Below are positions 7,134-12,796 of a stretch of 12,796 nucleotides of DNA, one piece after another. Each line of letters starts with the position of its first letter. The first letter of the stretch is position 1. Source of the DNA: an uncultured Oscillospiraceae bacterium (GTDB taxonomy: Bacteria > Bacillota > Clostridia > Oscillospirales > Oscillospiraceae); assembly GCA_934635545.1 (NCBI GenBank), contig CAKTZN010000034.1, forward strand, positions 1 through 12,796, read 5' to 3'. The notes beneath the pieces are model-generated. The model worked only from the letters and a program-made list of their open reading frames with translations, was not told the origin of the DNA and did not search any database. The position numbers and the translations under genes are program-made.

Positions 7134-7208
7134 GTGAAGATCATCGTCTGGAAGGCGCCCAAAATGCTGCGGGGCCTGCTGCGGAGCATTTTCGGCATGA
7201 AGGAATAA
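7134..7208 (+). CDS. spoVM: SpoVM-like spore morphogenetic peptide (24 aa)
   Basis: A 24-residue gene from GTG to TAA (7206-7208). It aligns without gaps to the 26-residue SpoVM of Bacillus subtilis (recalled from memory): Met1, Lys2, Lys7, Pro9, Lys10, Leu12, Gly14, Arg17 and Gly21 are shared, in the pattern K-x-P-K-x-L-x-G-x-x-R-x-x-x-G. SpoVM is an amphipathic helix that recognises the convex outer forespore membrane and anchors SpoIVA there; Pro9 is known to be important for that in B. subtilis. The hydrophobic residues here alternate with basic ones as expected for such a helix. The product is two residues shorter at the C terminus. The context strongly supports the call: a SipL-type gene follows at once and spoIVA lies 3.6 kb downstream. 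It is below the length cut-off of most gene finders. Confidence 0.88.
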   Translation: MKIIVWKAPKMLRGLLRSIFGMKE

Positions 7209-7231
7209 ACGGCGGAGCGCCCTCATACAGT
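7202..7231 (+). promoter_or_regulatory. SigmaE-like promoter of the SipL-type gene
   Basis: GGAATAAA (7202-7209) and CATACAGT (7224-7231) are 14 nt apart. Compared with the B. subtilis SigmaE consensus the -10 element matches 7 of 8 positions and the -35 element keeps the ATA core (5 of 8). The -35 overlaps the stop codon of spoVM. The spacing equals that of the spoIVA candidate. Confidence 0.55.
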
Positions 7232-7265
7232 GGACTAACAATACGGTATAGAGAGGGCTGGACAT

Positions 7266-8765
7266 ATGGAATTGGGCTTGCAATTTGACAGTATTTTCTG
7301 CTATGAGGCCACCGGCGGCATCACCGCCGCCCACGAGGAGGCGCTGGAGACGGCGATCCCGGAATACTGCCCGGACATCGCCCGGATCGTGGACACGGCG
7401 GGCCAACTGACCATCCGGGAGAAGCTGCTTTCCGAAAGCCGCTGCACCGTCTCCGGCAGCGTGAAGGTGACGGTGCTGTACACCTCCGAGGAGGTGGAGG
7501 GACTGCGGAGCCTGACCATGTCGGTGCCGTTTTCCTGCGTGGTGGAGGATCGGGCGCTGGAAAAGTGCGGCGCCGTCAGCGTAAGGGGCCGCGTGCTGCT
7601 GACCGAGGGACGCACGGTCACATCCCGCAAGCTGTATCTGAAGGTGATGCCAGAGATCACCGTGACCGGCTATCGTCCGGTGAAGCGGCAGTTCTCCTGC
7701 AGCGCGCAGGAGGAGCCCACCGTGCGGAAGCGGTGCCGTCAGTTGCCGCTCTCCCTTTTGAGTGCAGTAACCGAAAAGGGATTTTCCTTCACAGATGAAG
7801 TAACGCTGGACGGCAGCGCCGCGGCGGAGGATCTGCTGCTTTACCGGCTCTGTCCGTCAGTTTTATCGGCCCATCGGCTGGGCAACAAGCTGATGGTAAA
7901 GGGCGAGATGGCGCTGTACGCCATCTATCGGGACGGGGCGCAGGGGCTGCGGCAGTACAGCGGCTCTCTGCCGTTTTCCCAGATCCTGGACGCGGCGGAA
8001 CTGCCGGAGGAGGCGGACTATGTGCTGACGCCCACCGTGGGCGAGGTGGATGTGCGCATCCTGCGGACGGACACCGGCTGCGGCTTCGGGATCACGGCCC
8101 ATGTGGACGTTCTGGTGCGGGCGTATCAGCAGCGCACCGTCACCTATCTGGAAGCTCTGTACAGCACACGGTTTGACACCACTCTAGAGCGGCAGGAGAT
8201 GGCGATCCCCACGGCGGCGCCGCCCCGGACGCTCTCTCAGGAGGCGCAGCTCCGGCTGGAATTCGAGGGAGGGCAGCCCTTTATCAGCGTGACAGGGGTG
8301 GACTGCTCGCCGGTGGAGCTTACGCCGGGGGACGGCATCACGACGCTGCGTACCACGCTGCATGTCCGCCTGCTGTATCTGGATGAATCCGGCGCGCCGG
8401 TCAGCACGGAGCGCACGGCGGAGGTGTGCGGCGAGGTCAGCGAGATCAACGGCCCTGTGACGGTGGACTGCTGTCCGGCCACGCTGCAATTCTCCGGCGG
8501 CGCCTGTCAGGTGCGCCTCCCGGTGACGTTCACGCTGGGCTGCGCGGGAGAGCAGCGGTTCAGCAGCATCACCGCCGCCACGTTTGTGCCGGTGGAGAGC
8601 AAGAACGCCCCCAGTCTGATCCTGTGCCGCATGAGCAGCGGCGAGAGCCTGTGGGATATTGCCAAGCGCTTCCACACCGACGAGGAGGCCATCCGCGCCG
8701 CCAACCAACTGGAGAATGAGGAGGACGCGGCGCAATACATGCTTCTGATCCCGAAAATACGGTGA
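7266..8765 (+). CDS. sipL: SPOCS (DUF3794) and LysM domain protein, SipL-like
   Basis: Spore coat morphogenetic protein of the SipL type (499 residues; SipL of Clostridioides difficile is about 520). SPOCS/DUF3794 repeats fill roughly residues 30-440; the first is clear from IPEYCPDI (31-38) with the following beta-rich VSGSVKVTVLY (62-72). A C-terminal LysM domain occupies about 451-499 and contains the typical SGESLWDIAKRF (458-469) and AANQL. In C. difficile SipL binds SpoIVA through its LysM domain and is needed for the coat to stay attached to the forespore. No signal peptide is seen, which fits a mother-cell cytoplasmic protein. The gene follows spoVM by 57 nt, has its own SigmaE-like promoter and ends at a strong terminator. 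The symbol is by domain architecture and neighbours, not by proven orthology. Confidence 0.88.
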   Translation: MELGLQFDSIFCYEATGGITAAHEEALETAIPEYCPDIARIVDTAGQLTIREKLLSESRCTVSGSVKVTVLYTSEEVEGLRSLTMSVPFSCVVEDRALEKCGAVSVRGRVLLTEGRTVTSRKLYLKVMPEITVTGYRPVKRQFSCSAQEEPTVRKRCRQLPLSLLSAVTEKGFSFTDEVTLDGSAAAEDLLLYRLCPSVLSAHRLGNKLMVKGEMALYAIYRDGAQGLRQYSGSLPFSQILDAAELPEEADYVLTPTVGEVDVRILRTDTGCGFGITAHVDVLVRAYQQRTVTYLEALYSTRFDTTLERQEMAIPTAAPPRTLSQEAQLRLEFEGGQPFISVTGVDCSPVELTPGDGITTLRTTLHVRLLYLDESGAPVSTERTAEVCGEVSEINGPVTVDCCPATLQFSGGACQVRLPVTFTLGCAGEQRFSSITAATFVPVESKNAPSLILCRMSSGESLWDIAKRFHTDEEAIRAANQLENEEDAAQYMLLIPKIR

Positions 8766-8774
8766 ATAAACCGC

Positions 8775-8804
8775 GAAAAGAGCACCCAAATGGGTGCTCT
8801 TTTC
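8775..8804. terminator. Bidirectional terminator between convergent genes
   Basis: A perfect hairpin (8775-8787 with 8792-8804, closing to an AAAT loop) with four A on the left and four T on the right can stop transcription from both sides. It lies between the SipL-type gene and the convergent Ntn hydrolase gene. Confidence 0.88.
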
Positions 8805-8806
8805 CG

Positions 8807-9922
8807 CTATAAAACGGTACTGTCCGCTGCGCCGCCCATGGCGCTATGGCTTACGCTGTGGCGGGCGATGCGATCCTCCGGACAGGCGGCAAGGGCTGTT
8901 CTTGTCCAGACGGTGGCGTCGAAGGGCCGCAGATACATGGTGCGCTGGGTCAGGTCGTACATGACCTCGTATTGGGTATAGCCGTCCCGGTTTCCCACGG
9001 GCATGCCGTGGCCGTCCAGATGGCGGTAGTGATAGACGCCCTGATGGGGCGGCTCACGGACCGTGCCCAGGATCCCCGCGCCCAGGGGCAGCATCTGGGC
9101 GTCGTCGATGCCGCGGCCATCGTGGTTCAGGGCCTTCATGACCGCAAGACGGACAAAGCGGTCATAGGGTGCGTAGGATGCAGGCAGGTCACCGCTCCGG
9201 GTCATGTGGGGCGCGCTGGGGTCGCCTGTGATGGGGACGCCCTCCCACGCGGGCTGGCAGATGGGGCAGTCGTCGCCGCCCCGGTGCAGCTCCATGGACT
9301 GGGACAGGAACCAGCGGAGATTGTCCAACTGCAGGGGATAGGGCGGCGAGTTGGTCAGCACGCCGATGCTGTCCTCCCGATAGCATTGCAGGCAGCCGGG
9401 ATGCCGGGGATCCACCGCCTCCAGCACCACCGTATCTCCGGCGGCGTCCACAAAGAAATAGTGCATGGTGGCGGGCAGCAGGCCGCCGTCCGCCGGAATG
9501 TGGGTGAGCTGTATCCGCCGCGCGGCACGGCATACCTCGGCCACGGTGCGGCAGGAGGCCAGCAGTGCGGTGACCAGCTCCATGCCCATCACGCCTGTGC
9601 GGCCCTCCGCGGCTGCCGGGACACTGGTGCCCTCCTCCAACAGCAGCAGGCCGCCGGTCAGGCCCTGGCTGTTGATGCCGTCCAGCAACCAGGTGTCCCG
9701 GTCGTTATAGGTGACGCCCAGCAGGGCATACCGGGCCTGCGCCGGGCCGCCGGCCAGCGGGATGGATTGCCGGGCAGGGAAGAACACCACATGGGCGCCG
9801 GCCTCCCACACGCTGGTGTGGAGATCGCAGGTGCGGAACCAATAGGCGCGGCCCTGCTTCGAGGTCAGGGACAGGCAGGAGCAGCTTGCGGGGAATTCGT
9901 GGATCACGCGGCTTTCAGACAT
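8807..9922 (-). CDS. Choloylglycine hydrolase-family Ntn hydrolase (linear amide C-N hydrolase)
   Basis: Ntn-fold hydrolase of the bile salt hydrolase / penicillin V acylase family, cleaving linear amide bonds. The start is ATG at 9922, chosen over the open frame's first ATG (9988) because AAAGGAGG stands just upstream; the product is 371 residues. Lining up with bile salt hydrolases from the nucleophile, Cys14 matches catalytic Cys2, and Gly24, Arg30 and Asp33 fall at exactly the spacing of G, R18 and D21 (RTCD replaces the usual RNxD). Asn191 in LTNSPPY and Arg255 in the YDRFVR motif correspond to Asn175 and Arg228. A 13-residue leader before Cys14 would have to be removed by self-cleavage. 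No secretion signal is visible. A CPIC pair (219-222) lies in a loop longer than usual. Substrate (bile salt, acyl-homoserine lactone, beta-lactam or other amide) cannot be told. Confidence 0.85.
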   Translation of the reverse strand: MSESRVIHEFPASCSCLSLTSKQGRAYWFRTCDLHTSVWEAGAHVVFFPARQSIPLAGGPAQARYALLGVTYNDRDTWLLDGINSQGLTGGLLLLEEGTSVPAAAEGRTGVMGMELVTALLASCRTVAEVCRAARRIQLTHIPADGGLLPATMHYFFVDAAGDTVVLEAVDPRHPGCLQCYREDSIGVLTNSPPYPLQLDNLRWFLSQSMELHRGGDDCPICQPAWEGVPITGDPSAPHMTRSGDLPASYAPYDRFVRLAVMKALNHDGRGIDDAQMLPLGAGILGTVREPPHQGVYHYRHLDGHGMPVGNRDGYTQYEVMYDLTQRTMYLRPFDATVWTRTALAACPEDRIARHSVSHSAMGGAADSTVL

Positions 9923-9929
9923 AGTGACG

Positions 9930-9937
9930 CCTCCTTT
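9930..9937 (-). promoter_or_regulatory. Ribosome binding site deciding the hydrolase start
   Basis: The minus strand reads AAAGGAGG, ending 7 nt before the ATG at 9922. It supports a 371-residue product rather than the 393-residue frame starting at 9988. Confidence 0.8.
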
Positions 9938-9943
9938 TTCCGT

Positions 9944-9972
9944 AGTATATCCGAAAACGGGGCGGATATGAA
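9944..9972 (-). promoter_or_regulatory. Candidate SigmaA-like promoter of the hydrolase gene
   Basis: On the minus strand TTCATA (9972-9967, 4 of 6) and TATACT (9949-9944, 5 of 6) are 17 nt apart. It lies immediately after the terminator of the upstream TetR-type gene and about 22 nt before the hydrolase start codon, giving a very short leader. Confidence 0.5.
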
Positions 9973-10004
9973 AACATCCCGGCGGCATTGTGCCGCCGGG
10001 ATGT
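9971..10004 (-). terminator. Terminator after the TetR-type regulator gene
   Basis: A perfect 14-bp GC-rich stem (9974-9987 with 9991-10004) with a 3-nt loop is followed on the minus strand by a short T-run. It sits 20 nt after the regulator stop and separates it from the hydrolase gene in the same direction. Confidence 0.8.
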
Positions 10005-10024
10005 ATCGTAATTCGTATGGAAGC

Positions 10025-10612
10025 TTATTGCAGGACGCCGACACCGTTCATGATGATCTTTCCCGCCAGTTGGGCCATCTCCTCCGGCGTCTCCTTGGTG
10101 CCGTTGTTCAGCCAGGTCAGCGCCAGATTCAGGTTGCCGGACACGATAAAGGCGCAGAAATGCTCCAGCCGCTGCTTGTCGTCCGGGTAGAACCGGGAGA
10201 GGAAATCGTAGAGGAAGTCATCGTGCAGGATGCCGCAGATCCGCTGGCGATAGGCGATATCGCCGTTAGGCCCCAGCAGAACACGGCAGAGGTCGGCATT
10301 GTCCAGCACGAAGCAGTAAAGATCCGTCAGGAACGGATAGGAGCTGATTTCCGTATTGCTGGCGTGATGGCGGCACATGTCGGAAAGCCGCTCGGCCATT
10401 TCATCCTCCAGCCGCTGCAAAAGGTCGGAGACATCCTTATAGTGGATGTAAAAGGTACCGCGGTTGATGTCCGCCCGCTCGGCCAGCTCGCGGACAGAGA
10501 TGTTTTTCTTGGCTTTTTCGCTCATCAGATCCATCAAAGCCAAGCGTAGCTGCTTCTTTGTCTTTTTGACCCGGCGGTCAACGCTCTCTTCTGGCATATT
10601 CATCGCTCCCAT
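10025..10612 (-). CDS. TetR/AcrR-family transcriptional regulator
   Basis: DNA-binding repressor-type protein of up to 195 residues. The helix-turn-helix lies in about residues 18-62, with ISVRELAERADINRGTFYIH (38-57) as the recognition part, typical of TetR proteins. The C-terminal half (about 80-190) resembles the TetR_C_8-type ligand domain found in many Firmicutes regulators. The first ATG is 10612, but ATG at 10597 has a GGGAG site at better spacing, so the mature protein may begin with MPEESVD (190 residues). It is transcribed towards the hydrolase gene but separated by a terminator, and divergently from spoIVA. Targets could be itself, the hydrolase or a remote gene; the sequence does not decide. 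It has no known link to sporulation. Confidence 0.9.
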   Translation of the reverse strand: MGAMNMPEESVDRRVKKTKKQLRLALMDLMSEKAKKNISVRELAERADINRGTFYIHYKDVSDLLQRLEDEMAERLSDMCRHHASNTEISSYPFLTDLYCFVLDNADLCRVLLGPNGDIAYRQRICGILHDDFLYDFLSRFYPDDKQRLEHFCAFIVSGNLNLALTWLNNGTKETPEEMAQLAGKIIMNGVGVLQ

Positions 10613-10640
10613 TATGTAATTTCTCTCTCACTCTCGTCAC

Positions 10641-10670
10641 ATCATACCATAGACGGCACCACGGATTCAA
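10641..10670 (-). promoter_or_regulatory. Candidate promoter of the TetR-type regulator gene
   Basis: The minus strand has TTGAAT (10670-10665) and TATGAT (10646-10641) separated by 18 nt. It points into the regulator gene, 29 nt before its first ATG. Confidence 0.5.
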
Positions 10671-10674
10671 CAAC

Positions 10675-10685
10675 TTTTGACAAAA
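10675..10685. repeat. 11-bp palindrome between tetR-type gene and spoIVA
   Basis: TTTTG-A-CAAAA is a perfect palindrome around a single central base. It lies just upstream of the regulator's -35 element and of the spoIVA promoter, so it might be an operator of the regulator. It is short and AT-rich, so chance is possible. Confidence 0.3.
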
Positions 10686-10700
10686 ATACAGAAAAAATTT

Positions 10701-10730
10701 GGCATAGAAGCAGGCTCGTTCTCATATACA
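10701..10730 (+). promoter_or_regulatory. spoIVA: SigmaE-like promoter of spoIVA
   Basis: GGCATAGA (10701-10708) and CATATACA (10723-10730) are 14 nt apart and match the B. subtilis SigmaE consensus at 6 of 8 positions in each box. spoIVA is a SigmaE gene in B. subtilis and C. difficile. A GGAGGG ribosome site follows at 10750. Confidence 0.6.
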
Positions 10731-10762
10731 TAGAAATAAAAACAGCAGCGGAGGGCGGTACT

Positions 10763-12244
10763 ATGAATCAATCCACATGTATCTATCAGGACATGGCGGC
10801 GCGGACCCAGAACAGCGTGTATATCGGCGTTGTCGGGCCGGTCAGGACCGGAAAGTCCACGTTTATCAAGCGCTTTATGGAGACACAGGTGATCCCCCAC
10901 ATCGACAACGCCTATCGCCGTGACCGGGCCGTCGATGAGCTGCCCCAGAGCGGCTCCGGCCGCACCATCATGACCGCCGAGCCAAAATTCGTGCCGGAGG
11001 AGGCGGTGGAGGTCTCGCTGGAGGAGGGCGTCAGCTTCTCCGTGCGGATGATCGACTGCGTGGGGTACATGGTGCCCGGCGCAGTGGGGCAGTTTGAGGA
11101 TCTGGCGCCCCGCATGGTCATGACCCCGTGGTACGACTATGAGATCCCCATGACGGAGGCGGCGGAGATCGGCACGCGGAAGGTGATCACGGATCACTCC
11201 ACCGTGGGCATCGTAATCACCACCGACGGCACGGTGACGGATATCCCGCGGCAGGACTATGAGGAGGCGGAGGAGCGGGTCATCCGTGAGCTGCAGGAGA
11301 TCGGCAAGCCCTTCGTGGTGCTGCTGAACTCCAACGATCCGGCAGGGGAGCGGGCCTGCGCCATCGCCGGTGAGATCGGGGCGAAGTACAACGTGAAGTG
11401 CATCCCCGTCAACTGCCTGACGCTGGACGAGGCAGCCATCACAGCGCTGATGCGGAGCCTGCTGTTTGAGTTCCCGCTGCAGGAGCTGGACCTCTATCTG
11501 CCAAGCTGGGTGGAGGCCCTTCCGGCGGAGCACCCCATCAAGAGCGGCATCTATCAGACGGTGCGGGAGAAGGCCCGGGCGCTGCACTGTATCCGGGAGC
11601 TGGAGGGCGCGCTGGGCGGTATGTGCGAGTGCGAGGCCGTCCAGACGGCGGCCGTCCGCAGCATCGACCTGGGCACCGGGCTGGCGGCGGCAGAGCTGCA
11701 GCTACCGCGGGGACTGTTCTATGACACGCTGAGTCAGCGCTCCGGCCTGACCGTCACCGATGACGGCGACCTGCTGGAGCTTCTCACGGAGCTGGGCCTG
11801 GCGCGGCAGGAGTACGAAAAAGTGGCGGAGGCTCTGCAGTCTGCCCGGGAGAACGGCTACGGCATCATGATGCCCAGCGTGGAGGAGCTGAATCTGGAGG
11901 ATCCGGAGATCGTGCGGCAGGGAGGACGCTACGGCGTGCGGATGAAGGCCAGTGCGCCGTCCATCCATATGATCCGGGCGGATATCGAGACCACGGTGTC
12001 GCCCATTGTGGGCAACGAAAAGCAGTCGGAGGACATGGTGAACTATCTCCTGCAGGAGTTCGAGGGGGACACCAGCAAGATCTGGAACTCCAACATCTTC
12101 GGCCGCAGCTTCCACGAGATCGTGGGGGAGGATCTGCAGGCCAAGCTGAAGCGGATGCCGGCGGACGCCCAGGTGAAGCTGCGGCAGGCGCTGGAACGCA
12201 TCATCAACGAGGGCGGCGGCGGACTGATCTGCATTATATTGTAA
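10763..12244 (+). CDS. spoIVA: Stage IV sporulation protein A (coat basement ATPase)
   Basis: SpoIVA, 493 residues (492 in B. subtilis), is a cytoskeleton-like ATPase of the mother cell that polymerises around the forespore after recruitment by SpoVM and forms the platform for coat assembly. Visible are Walker A GPVRTGKST (25-33, Lys31 equals Lys30 of B. subtilis), the DELPQS-GRTIMT-EPKFVP region (58-78), Walker B MIDCVGY (96-102, Asp98), GTRKVITDHSTVGIVITTDGT (137-157) and the conserved C-terminal end ERIINEGGGGL, which includes the glycine-rich part that contacts SpoVM. Of the two adjacent threonines at B. subtilis positions 70-71, called sensor threonines, the second is alanine here (Thr71-Ala72). 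The gene has a SigmaE-like promoter and ends at a strong hairpin. Identification is certain from similarity along the whole length. Confidence 0.97.
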   Translation: MNQSTCIYQDMAARTQNSVYIGVVGPVRTGKSTFIKRFMETQVIPHIDNAYRRDRAVDELPQSGSGRTIMTAEPKFVPEEAVEVSLEEGVSFSVRMIDCVGYMVPGAVGQFEDLAPRMVMTPWYDYEIPMTEAAEIGTRKVITDHSTVGIVITTDGTVTDIPRQDYEEAEERVIRELQEIGKPFVVLLNSNDPAGERACAIAGEIGAKYNVKCIPVNCLTLDEAAITALMRSLLFEFPLQELDLYLPSWVEALPAEHPIKSGIYQTVREKARALHCIRELEGALGGMCECEAVQTAAVRSIDLGTGLAAAELQLPRGLFYDTLSQRSGLTVTDDGDLLELLTELGLARQEYEKVAEALQSARENGYGIMMPSVEELNLEDPEIVRQGGRYGVRMKASAPSIHMIRADIETTVSPIVGNEKQSEDMVNYLLQEFEGDTSKIWNSNIFGRSFHEIVGEDLQAKLKRMPADAQVKLRQALERIINEGGGGLICIIL

Positions 12245-12253
12245 AGGGTAAGT

Positions 12254-12278
12254 AAAAGGCGGGCAAAGCCCGCCTTTT
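12254..12278. terminator. Terminator after spoIVA
   Basis: A perfect 11-bp hairpin (12254-12264 with 12268-12278, AAA loop) with flanking A and T runs of four, 9 nt after the spoIVA stop codon. Confidence 0.88.
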
Positions 12279-12281
12279 GCC

Positions 12282-12310
12282 TTGCCATCAACGACAAGAC
12301 GTGCTATGAT
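12282..12310 (+). promoter_or_regulatory. coaX: SigmaA-like promoter of coaX
   Basis: TTGCCA (12282-12287) and TATGAT (12305-12310) are separated by exactly 17 nt. It starts 3 nt after the spoIVA terminator hairpin and points into coaX. Confidence 0.7.
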
Positions 12311-12340
12311 AGAGAAAAAGCAATCCAAGGAGGAATCGCT

Positions 12341-12796
12341 ATGCTGCTGGCCATCGATATCGGCAACTCCAATATTTCCGTGGGGCTTTTCAGCAAGGAG
12401 CGAAAGCTGCATTTCCTGGCGTCTATCGACACCGACAGCCGGAAAACGTCCGATCAGATCAGCATCGACCTGATGAATATCTTCTCCCTGTACGGCTTCC
12501 GGCTGAAGGACGTGTCCGGCGCCATCTTTTCCAGCGTGGTGCCGCCCATGAACTTCATGATGGAGAAGGCACTGACCCGGCTGCTGGGCAAGCCGCCCAT
12601 GATCGTGGGCCCCGGCGTCAAGACCGGGCTGAACATCCGCATGGAGATCCACAATCAACTGGGCGCCGACCTGGTGGCGGACGCGGTGGCGGCGCTGGAA
12701 AAATACCCCGCGCCCATTATCGTCATCGACATGGGGACGGCCACCACCATCTCCTATATCTCCGCCAAGCACACCTACGAGGGCGGCCTGATGTTC
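12341..12796 (+). CDS. coaX: Type III pantothenate kinase, partial
   Basis: First enzyme of coenzyme A synthesis from pantothenate, type III (CoaX) form of the ASKHA fold. The first 152 residues are present and the frame runs off the right edge. The nucleotide-binding AIDIGNSNISVGLF starts at residue 4, SSVVPP is at 64-69, a GADLVADAVAALE segment follows near 107-119, and the second phosphate motif DMGTATT is near 130-136. Many CoaX proteins have GADR where this one has GADL; I do not regard this as a defect, since the surrounding motifs are intact. The ATG at 12341 has AAGGAGG (12327-12333) upstream. It is transcribed from its own housekeeping-type promoter and is not part of the spore operon. 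Confidence 0.95.
   Translation, partial: MLLAIDIGNSNISVGLFSKERKLHFLASIDTDSRKTSDQISIDLMNIFSLYGFRLKDVSGAIFSSVVPPMNFMMEKALTRLLGKPPMIVGPGVKTGLNIRMEIHNQLGADLVADAVAALEKYPAPIIVIDMGTATTISYISAKHTYEGGLMF

Noticed and set aside
9923..9988. Upstream ATG giving a 393-residue form of the Ntn hydrolase
   Set aside because: The added 22 residues are encoded by the promoter, part of the TetR terminator and the ribosome site, and the ATG at 9922 has an excellent Shine-Dalgarno sequence.
8846..10549. Plus-strand open frame of 567 codons
   Set aside because: It spans antisense to two well-supported genes and a terminator hairpin, which a real gene would not be expected to do.
10667..12772. Minus-strand open frames (306 and 356 codons) opposite spoIVA and coaX
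   Set aside because: Shadows of certain genes. One crosses the spoIVA terminator and the coaX promoter.

Overview
The window looks like a chromosomal piece of a GC-rich, spore-forming anaerobe of the Clostridia, most like the gut Oscillospiraceae (Flavonifractor, Oscillibacter or Intestinimonas type). This is an inference from three things: sporulation genes of the clostridial SpoIVA/SipL type, oxygen-sensitive 2-hydroxyacyl-CoA dehydratase and enoate reductase genes of amino-acid fermenters, and strong GC bias at third codon positions. That bias also produces very long antisense open frames. No rRNA, tRNA, CRISPR array or insertion sequence is visible.

Left half (1-6855), a fermentation or reduction locus. 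A minus-strand operon reads from about 4326 down through the left edge. It holds a CooC-like P-loop ATPase, a 398-residue 2-hydroxyacyl-CoA dehydratase subunit, an unusually long 596-residue dehydratase-family subunit (start and stop overlap by 1 nt), and the ATP-dependent activase, which is cut by the window edge. A 252-bp AT-rich divergent promoter region (4327-4578) separates it from a plus-strand 758-residue enoate-reductase-type FMN/Fe-S/FAD enzyme. Together they fit a pathway that removes water from a 2-hydroxyacyl-CoA and reduces the resulting double bond, but no CoA-transferase or hydroxyacid dehydrogenase is present here and the substrate is unknown. The CooC-like ATPase suggests a metallocluster-maturation step.

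Right half (6860-12244), a spore-envelope locus. Two very short genes come first: a 50-residue hydrophobic protein and a 24-residue protein that aligns without gaps to SpoVM. They are followed by a SPOCS/LysM protein of the SipL type. After an interruption by two minus-strand genes (an Ntn hydrolase of the choloylglycine hydrolase family and a TetR-type regulator) comes spoIVA. SpoVM, SpoIVA and SipL are the known components of the coat basement layer around the forespore, so the module is nearly complete within 5.2 kb. sipL and spoIVA are both preceded by SigmaE-like promoter elements with the same 14-bp spacing, which suggests joint mother-cell expression.

Right edge (12341-12796): the start of coaX (type III pantothenate kinase, coenzyme A synthesis), with its own SigmaA-like promoter and cut by the window end. 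Clear hairpin terminators separate most transcription units.
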